Source: Actinomadura alba (GTDB lineage: Bacteria; Actinomycetota; Actinomycetes; Streptosporangiales; Streptosporangiaceae). Taken from it: 64,000 bases of DNA. Under the pieces are notes generated by a model. It ran no database searches, was not told where the DNA came from, and saw only the letters and a list, made by a program, of their open reading frames with translations. The stretch spans positions 62,001 to 126,000 of the forward strand of contig NZ_JABVEC010000004.1 in assembly GCF_014323705.1 (NCBI RefSeq). The letters are read 5' to 3'. Positions 34,412 to 43,621 of the stretch are shown piece after piece (within the stretch, counting starts at the first letter, position 1; each line of letters opens with the position of its first letter). The translations under genes and the position numbers were made by a program.

Positions 34412-35581
34412 GTGGCCAGGAGGCATGGCAAGAACACGGTCGTGTTCCTTGAGCGCACGGCTCGCCTCGCCAACCGCGTGGCCGTAGCCGGGATGGTCGT
34501 GGTGATGGTCATCGTGCTTTCGCTGGTCGCGGTGGTGGAGCGGGTACTGCTCGCAGGGAGAGCCGAGGCCCCGCCGGACGGAGAGATCCTCCTCCAGATC
34601 CCCGAGCAGAGCCCGCGCCCACCGCCGTCGACGCCGTCGCGGACACGGGTCGCGCCGCCCACCGAGACCTTGACCCAGCAGGTCAGTACGTTCACCCTGG
34701 CGCAACGGGGCCCGGCGGCGCGGCAGCTGTACGGCGTCCGGCCGAGCCGGCCGCCGGTGGTCGGCACGACCAGGTTCAGCCGGGACCGCACCTGGGCACT
34801 GGGCACGACGGCCATTCCGGCGCCGACGGATCAGCCGGTGATGCCGCAGGTCACGCTGTTCATGGCGCGGTGGGACGAGGGCGTATGGCGGATGGCGCTG
34901 TCCGGCTCGCCGGAGTTCTCGCCGATGGTCCGGCAGGCGCCGGTGGCGATGATCCCCGCCGCGGAGAAGCGACTGCTCATCCGCTACAGCGACGCGGACG
35001 CCGACAGCGGTTCCGCTGAGGGCCTCATGCTGCCGTGGCGTACGGGAGACGCGTGGACGATCATGGCGAACCGGGGGGCGAGCGAGAGCGTCCGCCCGCT
35101 CGGGGCCGTGGCGTTCCGGGGCGGGGACGGCCGGGTGCTGGCCGCGGGTGACGGGCGCCTCTACCGTTTCTGCACCACGGAGTCCGACAAGGGCCTCCTG
35201 CTGGTGATCCACCCCAATGGGCTGGCCACGCAGTACTACGAGATGACGAAGGTCACCGACGTGCCGGACGGCGGAACCGTCAAGCAGGGTGACTACCTCG
35301 GGCGGATCGGCACCGACCGTTCGTGCGGCGGCGCCCCCGCCGGCCGGCCGCAGGTGCGGTTCGCCATCCGGCAGGGAGCCGATGACGTGCCTCTCAACGG
35401 CCTGCGAATAGGTGGGTGGACCTTTCAGGAGCGGGCGAAGCCGCTGCTCGGCTGGGCCGAGCGCGGTGTGCTCCAGGTGATGCCGGGAGAGTCGATGGCC
35501 AATTTCGGGCCGACCGACATCGTTCCTCCCGATCCGCCTCTTGTCAGTGACATTCCAGACATAACGGTTGAAGAGAAATAG
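34412..35581 (+). CDS. degenerate M23/LasA-like membrane protein
   Basis: Membrane-anchored protein of 389 residues with a LasA/M23-type peptidoglycan-peptidase fold that appears catalytically dead. One membrane segment (about 25-47) precedes a Pro-rich linker and the C-terminal fold. Family landmarks are in place but the zinc ligands are gone: the His of the first motif is replaced around IMANRGASESV, the Asp of the SLDF-like motif reads GAVAF, YYHM reads YYEM and HxHF reads QVRF. IGGW near the end is conserved. The GTG at 34412 follows GGAGGAGGGG. It may bind peptidoglycan or activate another hydrolase, as EnvC-type proteins do. Confidence 0.75.
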   Translation: MARRHGKNTVVFLERTARLANRVAVAGMVVVMVIVLSLVAVVERVLLAGRAEAPPDGEILLQIPEQSPRPPPSTPSRTRVAPPTETLTQQVSTFTLAQRGPAARQLYGVRPSRPPVVGTTRFSRDRTWALGTTAIPAPTDQPVMPQVTLFMARWDEGVWRMALSGSPEFSPMVRQAPVAMIPAAEKRLLIRYSDADADSGSAEGLMLPWRTGDAWTIMANRGASESVRPLGAVAFRGGDGRVLAAGDGRLYRFCTTESDKGLLLVIHPNGLATQYYEMTKVTDVPDGGTVKQGDYLGRIGTDRSCGGAPAGRPQVRFAIRQGADDVPLNGLRIGGWTFQERAKPLLGWAERGVLQVMPGESMANFGPTDIVPPDPPLVSDIPDITVEEK

Positions 35582-35593
35582 GGAGGTCCGTGA

Positions 35594-36346
35594 GTGGATA
35601 CCCCACAATCCGAGAAGCCCGGGGTGCGATGGCTGGTTCCGGCCGGTATCGCCGTCACCGCCGGTGTGCTGATCGGGGCGGCCACGCCTGCGGGCGCGGT
35701 CGTCGTCACCGAGATCCAGCACTTCATGGACTTCTACAGCGGTGTGTTCACGCTGGTCGGGCTGACGGTGTCGATGGTCGCCGGGCTCGTCGCCACAGAC
35801 CGCATGATCCTCAAGATCCAGCACCGGATCCTCGCGCAGGCGCTGCACCGGGCCGCGACCCTGATCTCCATGGCCTTCCTCGTCTCGCACGTTGTGATCG
35901 AGATCCTCACGAGGAACGCCGACGTCGTTCAGGTGCTCCTGCCGATCGGCCGGACGTCCGCCATCGCACTCGGCACGGTCGCCGCCCATCTCATGATCAT
36001 CGTCGCGCTCACCGGCGTGGCGCGGGCCCGCTTCGCGACCGGTCGCCGCCCGTGGCTCTGGCGTGCCCTGCACTGGCTGTCCTACGCCGCCTGGATCCTC
36101 GCGATCATCCATGGCCTGCTCGCCGGGCGGCAGGCGCCCGTCTGGGTGACCTGGAGCTACCTGGTGTGCGTGGCCGGCGTCGGCGTCGCGCTGCTGGCGC
36201 GGGGCCTGGTGACCGTACGTCCCCGCGGCGGCGAGGAGGAACTGCCCGAGGAGTCCCGGTCGAAGGCCGCGAAGCGGAAGGCCGCCCGCGAGGCGAGCCG
36301 TTCCGCGCAGCAGGCGGCCAATGAGCGGATCAAGGTGTCCCGGTGA
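35594..36346 (+). CDS. ferric-reductase-like heme b membrane protein
   Basis: Integral membrane protein of 250 residues with about six helices and paired His residues in the helices (KIQHRIL, ALHRAATL, FLVSHVVIE, VAAHLMIIV, RALHWLSY, AIIHGLL), consistent with two b hemes in a ferric-reductase-like transmembrane domain. The C-terminus is a charged cytosolic tail (KAAKRKAAREASRSAQQAA). GGGAGG is 7 nt before the GTG. It overlaps the next gene (GTGA), an FMN/Fe-S oxidoreductase, which would feed it electrons. The external acceptor is unknown. Confidence 0.82.
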   Translation: MDTPQSEKPGVRWLVPAGIAVTAGVLIGAATPAGAVVVTEIQHFMDFYSGVFTLVGLTVSMVAGLVATDRMILKIQHRILAQALHRAATLISMAFLVSHVVIEILTRNADVVQVLLPIGRTSAIALGTVAAHLMIIVALTGVARARFATGRRPWLWRALHWLSYAAWILAIIHGLLAGRQAPVWVTWSYLVCVAGVGVALLARGLVTVRPRGGEEELPEESRSKAAKRKAAREASRSAQQAANERIKVSR

Positions 36347-37809
36347 CCGGTCCGACGCTCATGGGCCCGATGGTCACGCACGTCGACGCGCCCAGGCTGA
36401 CGCTCGGGTTCGACCGATTCGAGCGGCTCGACCTCGACCGCCATCGTGCGGTGCACGGCAGGCTCTACGAACCCCGCCTCAGCAAGCTCATGGCGATGGC
36501 CGACCAGGTCGATCTGCGCGGCCGGGGCGGTGCCGCCTTCCCCTTCGCCCGCAAGCTCAGAGCGGTCGGCCGGCACATGACCACCGGCGACATCGCCGTG
36601 GTGGTGAACGCGGCCGAAGGCGAGCCCGGCAGCCTCAAGGACCACGTGCTGCTGACCCGCGCCCCCCATCTGGTCCTGGACGGCGCCGTGATCGCGGCGC
36701 ACGCACTGGAGAGCCGCGAGATCATCATCGCGGTGGCGGGGAAGGGGCCGGCCCTCCGCTCGATCCGCGCCGCCATCGCCGAGCGCAAGCTGCCCGTGCG
36801 CCTGGTCGAGCTGACCGAGCGGTTCATCTCGGGCGAGAGCGGCGCGGTGGTCCGCGCGGTCAACGGTGAGACGCCGGTGCCGCCCGGCGTCAAGGTCCGC
36901 ACCGCCGACTTCGGCGTGGACGGCCGCCCCACGCTGCTGTCCAACACCGAGACGTTCGCCCAGCTGGCCGTGCTGAGCTCGCTGGGGGCCGACCTGTACG
37001 CGGGCGTGGGGACCAGTACCGAGCCGGGCACCGTCCTGCTGACGGTGGGCGGGAGCACGGTCGTGGAGACGCCCATCGGCACGCCGCTCGGCACCGTGCT
37101 GGAGCGATGCGGCACGACCGCCGGCCAGGGGGTGCTCGTCGGTGGGTACCACGGCGGCTGGCTGACACCCGCGGTGGCGACCCACGTGCCCGTCTCGCGC
37201 GCGGGGCTCACCGCCGCCGGCGGCACCCTCGGGGCGGGCATCGTCCTGCCGCTGTCACCGGGCACGTGTCCGCTCGGCGAGGTCACCCGCATCACGTCCT
37301 ACCTCGCGGCCGAGTCCGCGGGGCAGTGCGGCCCCTGCCGGCTCGGCCTGCCCGACGTCGTACGGGCGCTCAACGCGCTGGCCGACGGCAGCGGCGGACC
37401 CGAGGGGGTGCGCCGGGCCGCGAGCATCGGCCGCGGCCGGGGCGCCTGCTCGCACCCCGACGGCACGGCCAGGTTCGCCCTCTCGGCCATCGAGGTGTTC
37501 GAGCAGGACCTGACAGTGCACGAGGTCCGTGGCGGATGCGGTCTCCCGGTACGCGGCTTCCTGCCCCTGCCGATGATCGAGGGCGGCGACGGCAGGCTGG
37601 CCGTCGACTGGACGCGCTGTGACGGCCACGGGCTCTGCGCCCATCTGGTGCCGGAAATCATCCGGCTGGATCGCAACGGCTATCCGATCGTGCTGAACAC
37701 CGGGATCCCGCCGTGGGTCGAAAGCAACGCGCGACGGGCCGTCGCGATGTGCCCGGCGCTCGCCCTGCGTCTGACGACGCCGGACGTCCGGGCCGAGAGG
37801 AGGAACTGA
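36343..37809 (+). CDS. NuoF-like flavoprotein fused to ferredoxin
   Basis: Fusion of 488 residues. The N-terminal part resembles NuoF: LRGRGGAAFPFARKL (FMN/NADH region), VNAAEGEPGSLKDH, an SLBB-like segment, and an Fe-S region with ESAGQCGPC and GRGACSHPDG (the first Cys of the usual SCGxCxPC is Ala). The C-terminal part (about 400-475) is a small ferredoxin with CDGHGLC and AMCPALAL, three or four ligands. It likely passes electrons from NAD(P)H through FMN and Fe-S clusters to the heme protein encoded just upstream, with which it overlaps by 4 nt. Confidence 0.85.
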   Translation: MTGPTLMGPMVTHVDAPRLTLGFDRFERLDLDRHRAVHGRLYEPRLSKLMAMADQVDLRGRGGAAFPFARKLRAVGRHMTTGDIAVVVNAAEGEPGSLKDHVLLTRAPHLVLDGAVIAAHALESREIIIAVAGKGPALRSIRAAIAERKLPVRLVELTERFISGESGAVVRAVNGETPVPPGVKVRTADFGVDGRPTLLSNTETFAQLAVLSSLGADLYAGVGTSTEPGTVLLTVGGSTVVETPIGTPLGTVLERCGTTAGQGVLVGGYHGGWLTPAVATHVPVSRAGLTAAGGTLGAGIVLPLSPGTCPLGEVTRITSYLAAESAGQCGPCRLGLPDVVRALNALADGSGGPEGVRRAASIGRGRGACSHPDGTARFALSAIEVFEQDLTVHEVRGGCGLPVRGFLPLPMIEGGDGRLAVDWTRCDGHGLCAHLVPEIIRLDRNGYPIVLNTGIPPWVESNARRAVAMCPALALRLTTPDVRAERRN

Positions 37810-37811
37810 GC

Positions 37812-38444
37812 ATGCCGAAGCGATGGCGTCCGCTGCGGCGCCGCAAGAGGATCTGGCTGGCCACCCCGCTGGTGATGGTGGTCGTCGCGGTCGGGTACGT
37901 GATCCTGCGTCCACCGGTGTATCCGGCGGACGGCCAGACCGGGCAGAGCCGCCCGGGCGCGCGGGTCGAGACCCGCTTCGGCCCGCTGGAGAGCACCGAC
38001 CGGGACCTCCTGGTCAAGGTCCGGCAGGCCGGCCTGTGGGAGGCCCCGACCGGGCAGCAGGCCCAGCAGCGCGCCCGCAGCCCGAAGGTCAAGGAGATCG
38101 GCGCGCACCTCGCGCAGGAGCACGCGGAGCTCGACGCGGACGTCCGCAAGGTCGCCGAGCAGCTCGGTGTGGTGCTCCCCACCCGTCCCACGCGCGAGCA
38201 GGAGACGTGGATGGCCGAGCTGACGGCGTTGAAGGGAGACCCCTACGACCGCCACTTCGTGCACCGGCTCCGGGTCGCCCACGGCAAGGTCTTCGCCATC
38301 ATCGCTCAGGTGCGCGCCAACACCGGGAACCCGGTGATCCGCGCCTTCGCCGAGCGCGGTCTCAAGATCGTCGCACGGCACATGCAGTACCTGGAGAGCA
38401 CCGGGCTCGTGGACTTCCCGCGCCTTTACCGCGATCTCCACTGA
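37812..38444 (+). CDS. DUF4142 secreted protein
   Basis: Membrane-anchored extracytoplasmic protein of 210 residues (anchor about 15-34) with a DUF4142 ferritin-like helical domain. Family features: TDRDLLVKVRQAGLWE, AQEHAELDADVRKVAEQLGV, FVHRLRVAHGKVFAII and the closing ARHMQYLESTG. Scattered His and Glu could bind metal. GGAGGAAC lies 8 nt before the ATG, 2 nt after the NuoF-like gene, so it is the third gene of this redox operon and may be the outside electron or metal partner. Confidence 0.85.
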   Translation: MPKRWRPLRRRKRIWLATPLVMVVVAVGYVILRPPVYPADGQTGQSRPGARVETRFGPLESTDRDLLVKVRQAGLWEAPTGQQAQQRARSPKVKEIGAHLAQEHAELDADVRKVAEQLGVVLPTRPTREQETWMAELTALKGDPYDRHFVHRLRVAHGKVFAIIAQVRANTGNPVIRAFAERGLKIVARHMQYLESTGLVDFPRLYRDLH

Positions 38445-38953
38445 ACCCGGATTCCGGTGAACCCGGCCCCCATCTCTTACGTACCCATTGGTGATCCCCG
38501 TCGGATCTGCAATGGAGGCGGAAGGAGTGTGGTGCCGTACCGAAAGCGCATCGGCGGCATGGTGAGAACCACAACCTGAATGTCGCCGGGTTCGTGACCC
38601 AGGATCGGTGGCGCGGGCAGTGATTCTCCCGTCCCGAGGGTCCACGAGATCCGCGCCTCGAATCGGTCATGGTGTAGCCCCCCTGCCTATCCCCCCAGGC
38701 AGGGCACCGTGTTGGGCCGCGACGAGTCCAGTTCCACAGAGCCTGCGGTTCGCTGGACTCGCCGCGGCCCGGCAAAAGAGCACCGAGAGGACCGGGCGCT
38801 GCGGGCAGCGGCACGGCCTGGAGATCTGTGATGCGTATCCCCCCTGCTTTCGAGTCTGGCCGCCACGCCGGAGAGCGCCCCTTCACAACTGCTCATTGAG
38901 GTCTTTTCCGGTGGCCGATCAGCCGATCAGCTTCCTTTTCCCAGGAGATGTAC
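38445..38953. promoter_or_regulatory. long leader with tandem hairpins before DUF1996 gene
   Basis: About 500 bp with no supported protein. Two hairpins stand side by side: an 8-bp stem CCCTGCCT at 38681-38704 and an 18-bp stem (one mismatch) at 38714-38731/38753-38770. A 15-codon GTG frame at 38532-38579 follows GGAAGGAG, but its coding status is doubtful. The order suggests a regulated 5' untranslated region; no known riboswitch is recognised. Confidence 0.4.
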
Positions 38954-40096
38954 ATGTCGAAGAAAGCGCGTCTTTTGGCGCTGCTGTCCGTATTGACGCT
39001 CGTCGCCGGAACGGTGGTGGCGAGAGCGACCCGGGAACCCACGATTCTGAACGCGTCCCCGGTCGCGGCCGCGGCGACGCCGACCCCGGGCGTCCCCACC
39101 GCCGATCCGTCCGCCGATCCGTCGGCCGATGTCACGGTCGAGCCGTCGGCGGACCCGTCCGGTGGGGCGGGGGAGCCGCCGGACGCGGGCGCTCAGCCCC
39201 CCGAGGCGCCGGAGGCCCCGCCGACCGGGCCGTCCGCCGATGACTTCGTGAACATCCGGCAGGTCGGAGTGAACGTGCGGAACCCGCGGCCGGGCCGGAA
39301 CGCGTCCCGAGGCACTTTCGTCTCCCGCTGCGGTCGCAACCAGGACGGGCACCACAACTCCGACAACTTCATCGTGGCACCCGGCGTTTCGAACGGCGCC
39401 CACCACGTGCACGACTACGTGGGCAACGTGTCGACGGACGGGTTCTCGACGGACGAGAGCCTCGCGGCGGCCGAGACGACCTGCCAGTCCGGCGACAAGT
39501 CGGTCTACTTCTGGCCGGCGCTGCGCCGGACCGACCAGGAGGGCACCGACGCCGACGCCCCGGGCGGCGGCCTGGACGGCAACGTCGGCCGCGTCCTCAC
39601 ACCGACCACGGTGACCCTGCAGTTCCGCGGGAACCCGACCAGCCGGGTCGTCGCCATGCCGCGCTTCCTGCGCACCGTCACCGGAGACGCCAAGGCGACG
39701 ACGAACGGACCGGCCAACGCCCGCGCGCAGTGGACCTGCTCGGGATTCACCAACCGGGTGACCACGAAGTACCCGCTCTGCCCGCGGGGCAGCCGGGTGA
39801 CCCGGATCCTGGACTTCGCCAGCTGCTGGGACGGCGCCAACCTCGACAGCGCCAACCACCGTACCCACATCCTGTTCCCGGACCGGTCGGGCCGCTGCGC
39901 GGCGGGGACCCGCGCGGTGCCCCAGCTGCGGATGACCATCTCCTACGCCCTGCCCGCGCAGAGGGTCTTCGCGCTGGACAGCTTCCCCGAGCAGCTCCGC
40001 AACCCGGTCACCGACCACGGGGACTTCGCCAACGTGATGCCGGACCGGCTGATGACCCGGGTGGTCAACTGCATCAACCGCGGCCAGCGCTGCTGA
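38954..40096 (+). CDS. DUF1996 secreted protein
   Basis: Secreted protein of 380 residues. Signal peptide (about 1-24), then a Pro/Ala/Asp-rich linker with repeats of ADPS, then a DUF1996 domain (about 105-380). Recognisable family motifs are FVSRCGRNQDGHHNSDNFI, GAHHVHDYVGN, VYFWPALRR and FPDRSGRC. The ordered His and Cys residues suggest disulfides and possibly metal binding; function is unknown, though fungal and actinobacterial members are cell-surface proteins. GGAG is 8 nt before the ATG at 38954; an ATG 6 nt earlier is too close to it. Confidence 0.9.
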   Translation: MSKKARLLALLSVLTLVAGTVVARATREPTILNASPVAAAATPTPGVPTADPSADPSADVTVEPSADPSGGAGEPPDAGAQPPEAPEAPPTGPSADDFVNIRQVGVNVRNPRPGRNASRGTFVSRCGRNQDGHHNSDNFIVAPGVSNGAHHVHDYVGNVSTDGFSTDESLAAAETTCQSGDKSVYFWPALRRTDQEGTDADAPGGGLDGNVGRVLTPTTVTLQFRGNPTSRVVAMPRFLRTVTGDAKATTNGPANARAQWTCSGFTNRVTTKYPLCPRGSRVTRILDFASCWDGANLDSANHRTHILFPDRSGRCAAGTRAVPQLRMTISYALPAQRVFALDSFPEQLRNPVTDHGDFANVMPDRLMTRVVNCINRGQRC

Positions 40097-40114
40097 CCGC
40101 GCACCTCACGCTCG

Positions 40115-40152
40115 CCGGCCGCGCGATCCCGTCAGCGGGTTCGCGCGGCCGG
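40115..40152. terminator. bidirectional terminator
   Basis: A perfect 12-bp stem CCGGCCGCGCGA with a 14-nt loop between the convergent DUF1996 and fadD genes. Confidence 0.6.
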
Positions 40153-40178
40153 TCGGGTGGTTCCGGACGTGGGGCCGG

Positions 40179-41978
40179 TCAGGAGTAGAGGCCCTCGATC
40201 TCGTCGGCGAAGTCCTTCGCGATCGTGTGGCGCTTGACCTTCAGGCTGGGCGTCATGTGACCGCCCGCCTCGGTGAAGTCGACGTCGAGAATGCGGTACT
40301 TCTTGATCGACTCGGCTCGTGAGACGGAGCTGTTGGCCGCGGCGACCGCGGCGTCGATCTCCTTGATGACGTCGGGATCGTCACGCAGCTCGGCCACGGT
40401 CATGCCCTCCGGCTTGCCGTGCTGTGCCTTCCACGGACCGAGGGCCTCCGGGTCGAGGGTGATGAGGCAGCTGATGAACGGCCTGCCGTCGCCGACGACC
40501 AGGCACTGGCTGACGAGGGGATGCGCGCGGAGCCGGTCCTCGAGCGGGGCGGGCGCGACGTTCTTGCCGCCCGCGGTGACGAGGATCTCCTTCTTCCGGC
40601 CGGTGATGCTCAGGTAGCCGTCCGCGTCCAGTGACCCGAGGTCGCCGGTGTGGAACCAGCCGTCCTTGAGGCTCTCGTCGCCGGCCGCCTCGTTGTGCCA
40701 GTAGCCCTGGAAGACGTTGATCCCCTTGATCAGGATCTCGCCGTCCTCGGCCACCGCGACCGTGACTCCCGGCAGCGGCCTGCCCACCGTGCCGATCTTC
40801 GTCCCGCTCGGTGTGTTCACGGTGGCGGGCGCGGTCGTCTCGGTGAGCCCATAGCCCTCGAGAATCGTGATCCCCACGCCGCGGAAGAAATGGCCGAGCC
40901 GTTCACCGAGCGCGGCTCCGCCCGACACCGCGTAGCCGACCTGCCCGCCGACCGCGGCGCGCAGCTTTCCGTACACCAGCTTGTCGTACAGGCCATGCTT
41001 CATCTTGAGACCGAGGCCCGGCCGGCCGGTGTCGAGGGCCCGGCTGTAGGCCACCGCCGTGTCGGCGGCGGCATGGAAGATCTTGCCCTTGCCGGCCGCC
41101 GAGGCCTTCTGCTCGGCGCCGTTGTAGACCTTCTCGAAGACGCGGGGGACGGCGAGCAGGAACGTGGGGTGGTAGGACCCGAGGTCGTCGACCAGGTTCG
41201 AGACATCGGGGGCGTGCCCGAGGACGACACCGGCCTCGACGCACAGGACCTGGACGAACCGCGCGAAGACGTGGGCCAGCGGCAGGAAGAGCAGGGTCGA
41301 TCCGTCGCCGGCGTGCACGACCTCGGCGAGAGCGCCCTCGGTGGCGTTGCGGGCGAGCAGCACGAAGTTGGAGTGGGTGAGCTCGCACCCCTTCGGCCGG
41401 CCGGTGGTGCCTGAGGTGTAGATGATGGTGGCGAGGTCGGTGCCCGTGCGGGTCCGGCGGCGCTTGTCGATCACGTTGTCGTCGACGTCGCCGCCGCGCT
41501 CGCCGAGGTCGCCCACGGCGCCGTCGTCGATGGTCCAGACGTGGGCGAGGTCGGGCAGATTCTCACGTACGGAGCCGATCGTGGCGGCATGGGCCGCGGT
41601 CTCGACGAAGACCGCCTTGGCTCCGGAGTCCCCGATGATCCACTCGGCCTGTTCGGCAGAGGAGGTCTCGTAGATCGGCACCGTGACACCGCCGACCGTC
41701 CAGACGGCGTAGTCGATCAAGGTCCACTCGTACCGGGTCCGCGACATCAGCCCGACGCGGTCACCAGGCTCAACGCCGGCGGCGATGAGCCCCTTCGCCA
41801 GGCGGACGAGTTCGTCGCGGAACCCCTCTGCGGTCACGTCCCGCCAGGCCGAGCCGTCCCGGCGCCGAAGGACGATCCGGCCCGGCTGTTCGGTGGCGCG
41901 GGTGAAGGGCACGTCGGCGAGGTTGACGGAATCAGGGAGTTCCACCAAGGCGGGGACGCTGGACTCGCGCACGGTCAC
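40179..41978 (-). CDS. long-chain fatty acid-CoA ligase (FadD15-like)
   Basis: AMP-dependent acyl-CoA synthetase of 599 residues, activating fatty acids with ATP and CoA. P-loop-like motif TIIYTSGTTGRPKG (about 190-203), ILEGYGLTETTAP, GWFHTGDLG and the C-terminal lysine region YLSITGRKKEILVTAGGKNVAP are all present. The closest named relative is the FadD15 type, which lies beside pimB' in mycobacteria; here a redox and sigma block is inserted between them. The start is GTG with a weak ribosome site. Confidence 0.94.
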   Translation of the reverse strand: MTVRESSVPALVELPDSVNLADVPFTRATEQPGRIVLRRRDGSAWRDVTAEGFRDELVRLAKGLIAAGVEPGDRVGLMSRTRYEWTLIDYAVWTVGGVTVPIYETSSAEQAEWIIGDSGAKAVFVETAAHAATIGSVRENLPDLAHVWTIDDGAVGDLGERGGDVDDNVIDKRRRTRTGTDLATIIYTSGTTGRPKGCELTHSNFVLLARNATEGALAEVVHAGDGSTLLFLPLAHVFARFVQVLCVEAGVVLGHAPDVSNLVDDLGSYHPTFLLAVPRVFEKVYNGAEQKASAAGKGKIFHAAADTAVAYSRALDTGRPGLGLKMKHGLYDKLVYGKLRAAVGGQVGYAVSGGAALGERLGHFFRGVGITILEGYGLTETTAPATVNTPSGTKIGTVGRPLPGVTVAVAEDGEILIKGINVFQGYWHNEAAGDESLKDGWFHTGDLGSLDADGYLSITGRKKEILVTAGGKNVAPAPLEDRLRAHPLVSQCLVVGDGRPFISCLITLDPEALGPWKAQHGKPEGMTVAELRDDPDVIKEIDAAVAAANSSVSRAESIKKYRILDVDFTEAGGHMTPSLKVKRHTIAKDFADEIEGLYS

Positions 41979-42213
41979 TCCTTGGATCAGCGCTGCGATG
42001 GATGGGTGGACGTTACCGTGTTGCGTTACCGATGGGTAGCGCCAGCTTGGTAACGGTGTTCACAATCCTGTCATCGTTCGACCAATCAATGCGAAAGCCT
42101 GCTGCGCGTCCTGCCAACGACAGGTCAAGCGTGTGCGCCTTTCCGGGTCGCGCGGGCCTGTTCACCTAGGCTTGACCTCGAAGAACTCCGGGGGGATCGG
42201 ATCGGGGAAGGCC

Positions 42214-42906
42214 ATGGCTCTGCTCGAGGTCATTGCACTGGACGCCGCCGACGCGCGGGCCGCCGAGGAAGGCGGTGCCGACCGGCTCGAGGTGGCCGCG
42301 GACATGGCCGCGGACGGGCTCACCCCCGATCCCGTCGTCGTGGCCGAGATACGGGCCGTCACGTCGCTGCCGCTGAGGGTGATGCTGCGGGCGAACGCGG
42401 GCTTCCGTACCACCGCGCCGGAGCTCGACCGGCTGCGGAGGGCCGCCGAGACGCTGAAGGGGGCCGGGGCGGACGGCTTCGTCTTCGGGTTCCTCGACTC
42501 GGTCGGGCATGTCGACCTGGCGGCGCTCGGCAAGCTCGCCGCGGTCGTCTCGCCCCTGCCGTGGACCTTTCACCGGGCCATCGACCACGCGGCCAACCCG
42601 GCCCTCGCGTGGCGGACGGTCCGTGATCTGCCCGGAGTCGACACCGTGCTCACCGCCGGGTCGGCGCGCGGGGTCGACGCCGGGGTCGATGTGCTCGTAC
42701 GCCGGGTGGCGGAGAACTCGGACTCGGCCCGGCTCGTGATGGCGGGTGGCGGGCTGCGCCGCAGGCACATCGCGCTTTTGGCGGCCGCGGGTGTCGGCTC
42801 GTTCCATGTCGGCGGCTCGGCCCGGCCCGAGGGATCATGGGAGGCCCCCGTCAGCGCGGGGCTGGTCCGGGAGTGGCGCGCCCTGGTCGCCGCCGCCGGC
42901 CGCTGA
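42214..42906 (+). CDS. cutC: CutC-family protein
   Basis: TIM-barrel protein of 230 residues of the CutC family, linked to copper homeostasis in E. coli, although that role is disputed. Motifs: MALLEVIALDAADARAAEEG, GADRLEV, LTPDPVVV, VMLRANAGF, GADGFVFGFLD and FHRAIDHAANP. Start at the ATG that follows GGGGAAGG closely. A TAGGCT box at about 42168 could be its -10 element. No other copper gene is adjacent. Confidence 0.92.
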   Translation: MALLEVIALDAADARAAEEGGADRLEVAADMAADGLTPDPVVVAEIRAVTSLPLRVMLRANAGFRTTAPELDRLRRAAETLKGAGADGFVFGFLDSVGHVDLAALGKLAAVVSPLPWTFHRAIDHAANPALAWRTVRDLPGVDTVLTAGSARGVDAGVDVLVRRVAENSDSARLVMAGGGLRRRHIALLAAAGVGSFHVGGSARPEGSWEAPVSAGLVREWRALVAAAGR

Positions 42907-43029
42907 GGGGTACCTCACCGCTTTTCTTCGACGCGTTCCGGCGTGTGGTGAACCCCGCACGGGGGCTCGTGCGTATCCCTGTGCGTGAGCACGCACGTCC
43001 ATAGCCGTCGCCCAGGGAAAGGGCCATCG

Positions 43030-43500
43030 ATGGTGTTCCGCAGCCGCGCCGTTGTGAGGGTGTTCGTGATGCTGGTCGCGGCACAGGCCGCCGTGTCCTG
43101 TACGCGGGGGAGCGGGGCGCCCGCCCCGAGTGAGGCCGGCGATCCGAGCTTCCCGGCCAGGGCGGCGAAGGCCGCGACGCTCGAGCAGCTCGCGTCGAGA
43201 ACCGGCTGCGAGCTCCAGACGCAGACCAACGCCGCCGAACTCAGGCAGGGCCAGTGCAAGACCTCCGACAACCGCTACGTCATGCTGACCTTCGTCACGG
43301 ACAAGGCCAAGGAGACCTGGCTGAGCGCGGCGAAGGAATGGGGCGGGACCTATCTCATCGGCCCCCGGTGGGTCATCGTCGGCACCCAGCAGAACCTCCA
43401 GCCGTTCTACGACAAGCTCGGTGGCGCCATTCAGGACGGCGATGACCACGGCAGGTCCGGCTCGGGCCACCAAGGGCATACTCCGGCGGCCTCTCCCTGA
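43030..43500 (+). CDS. small putative lipoprotein
   Basis: Unrecognised secreted protein of 156 residues. Its signal sequence (RAVVRVFVMLVAAQAAVSC) ends in a Cys suited to lipid attachment. The body contains LASRTGCELQTQTNAAELRQ and a paired beta region YVMLTFVTDKAKETWL / YLIGPRWVIVGTQQNLQPF, with two further Cys. The His/Gly-rich C-terminus ends GHQGHTPAASP. AGGGAAAGGG lies 7 nt before the ATG. Function unknown. Confidence 0.75.
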   Translation: MVFRSRAVVRVFVMLVAAQAAVSCTRGSGAPAPSEAGDPSFPARAAKAATLEQLASRTGCELQTQTNAAELRQGQCKTSDNRYVMLTFVTDKAKETWLSAAKEWGGTYLIGPRWVIVGTQQNLQPFYDKLGGAIQDGDDHGRSGSGHQGHTPAASP

Positions 43501-43621
43501 CCGAGCGCGCTCTCCTTCACCGGCGTCGCGGACCACGAGAACGCGGAATGCCGAACTCGCGAAGCGGAATGAGTGATTCCGGGCCGGGTGACGAGAGGGA
43601 ATTCGCGCGCGGATATGCGAC

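Noticed and set aside
34208..36112. 634-residue minus-strand open frame opposite the M23-like and heme genes
   Set aside because: No recognisable domain and no ribosome site; the opposite strand carries clear membrane and M23 features.
38532..38579. 15-codon GTG frame with a GGAAGGAG upstream in the DUF1996 leader
   Set aside because: Ribosome-site spacing is short, composition is ordinary and there is no other support; mentioned only within the leader entry.
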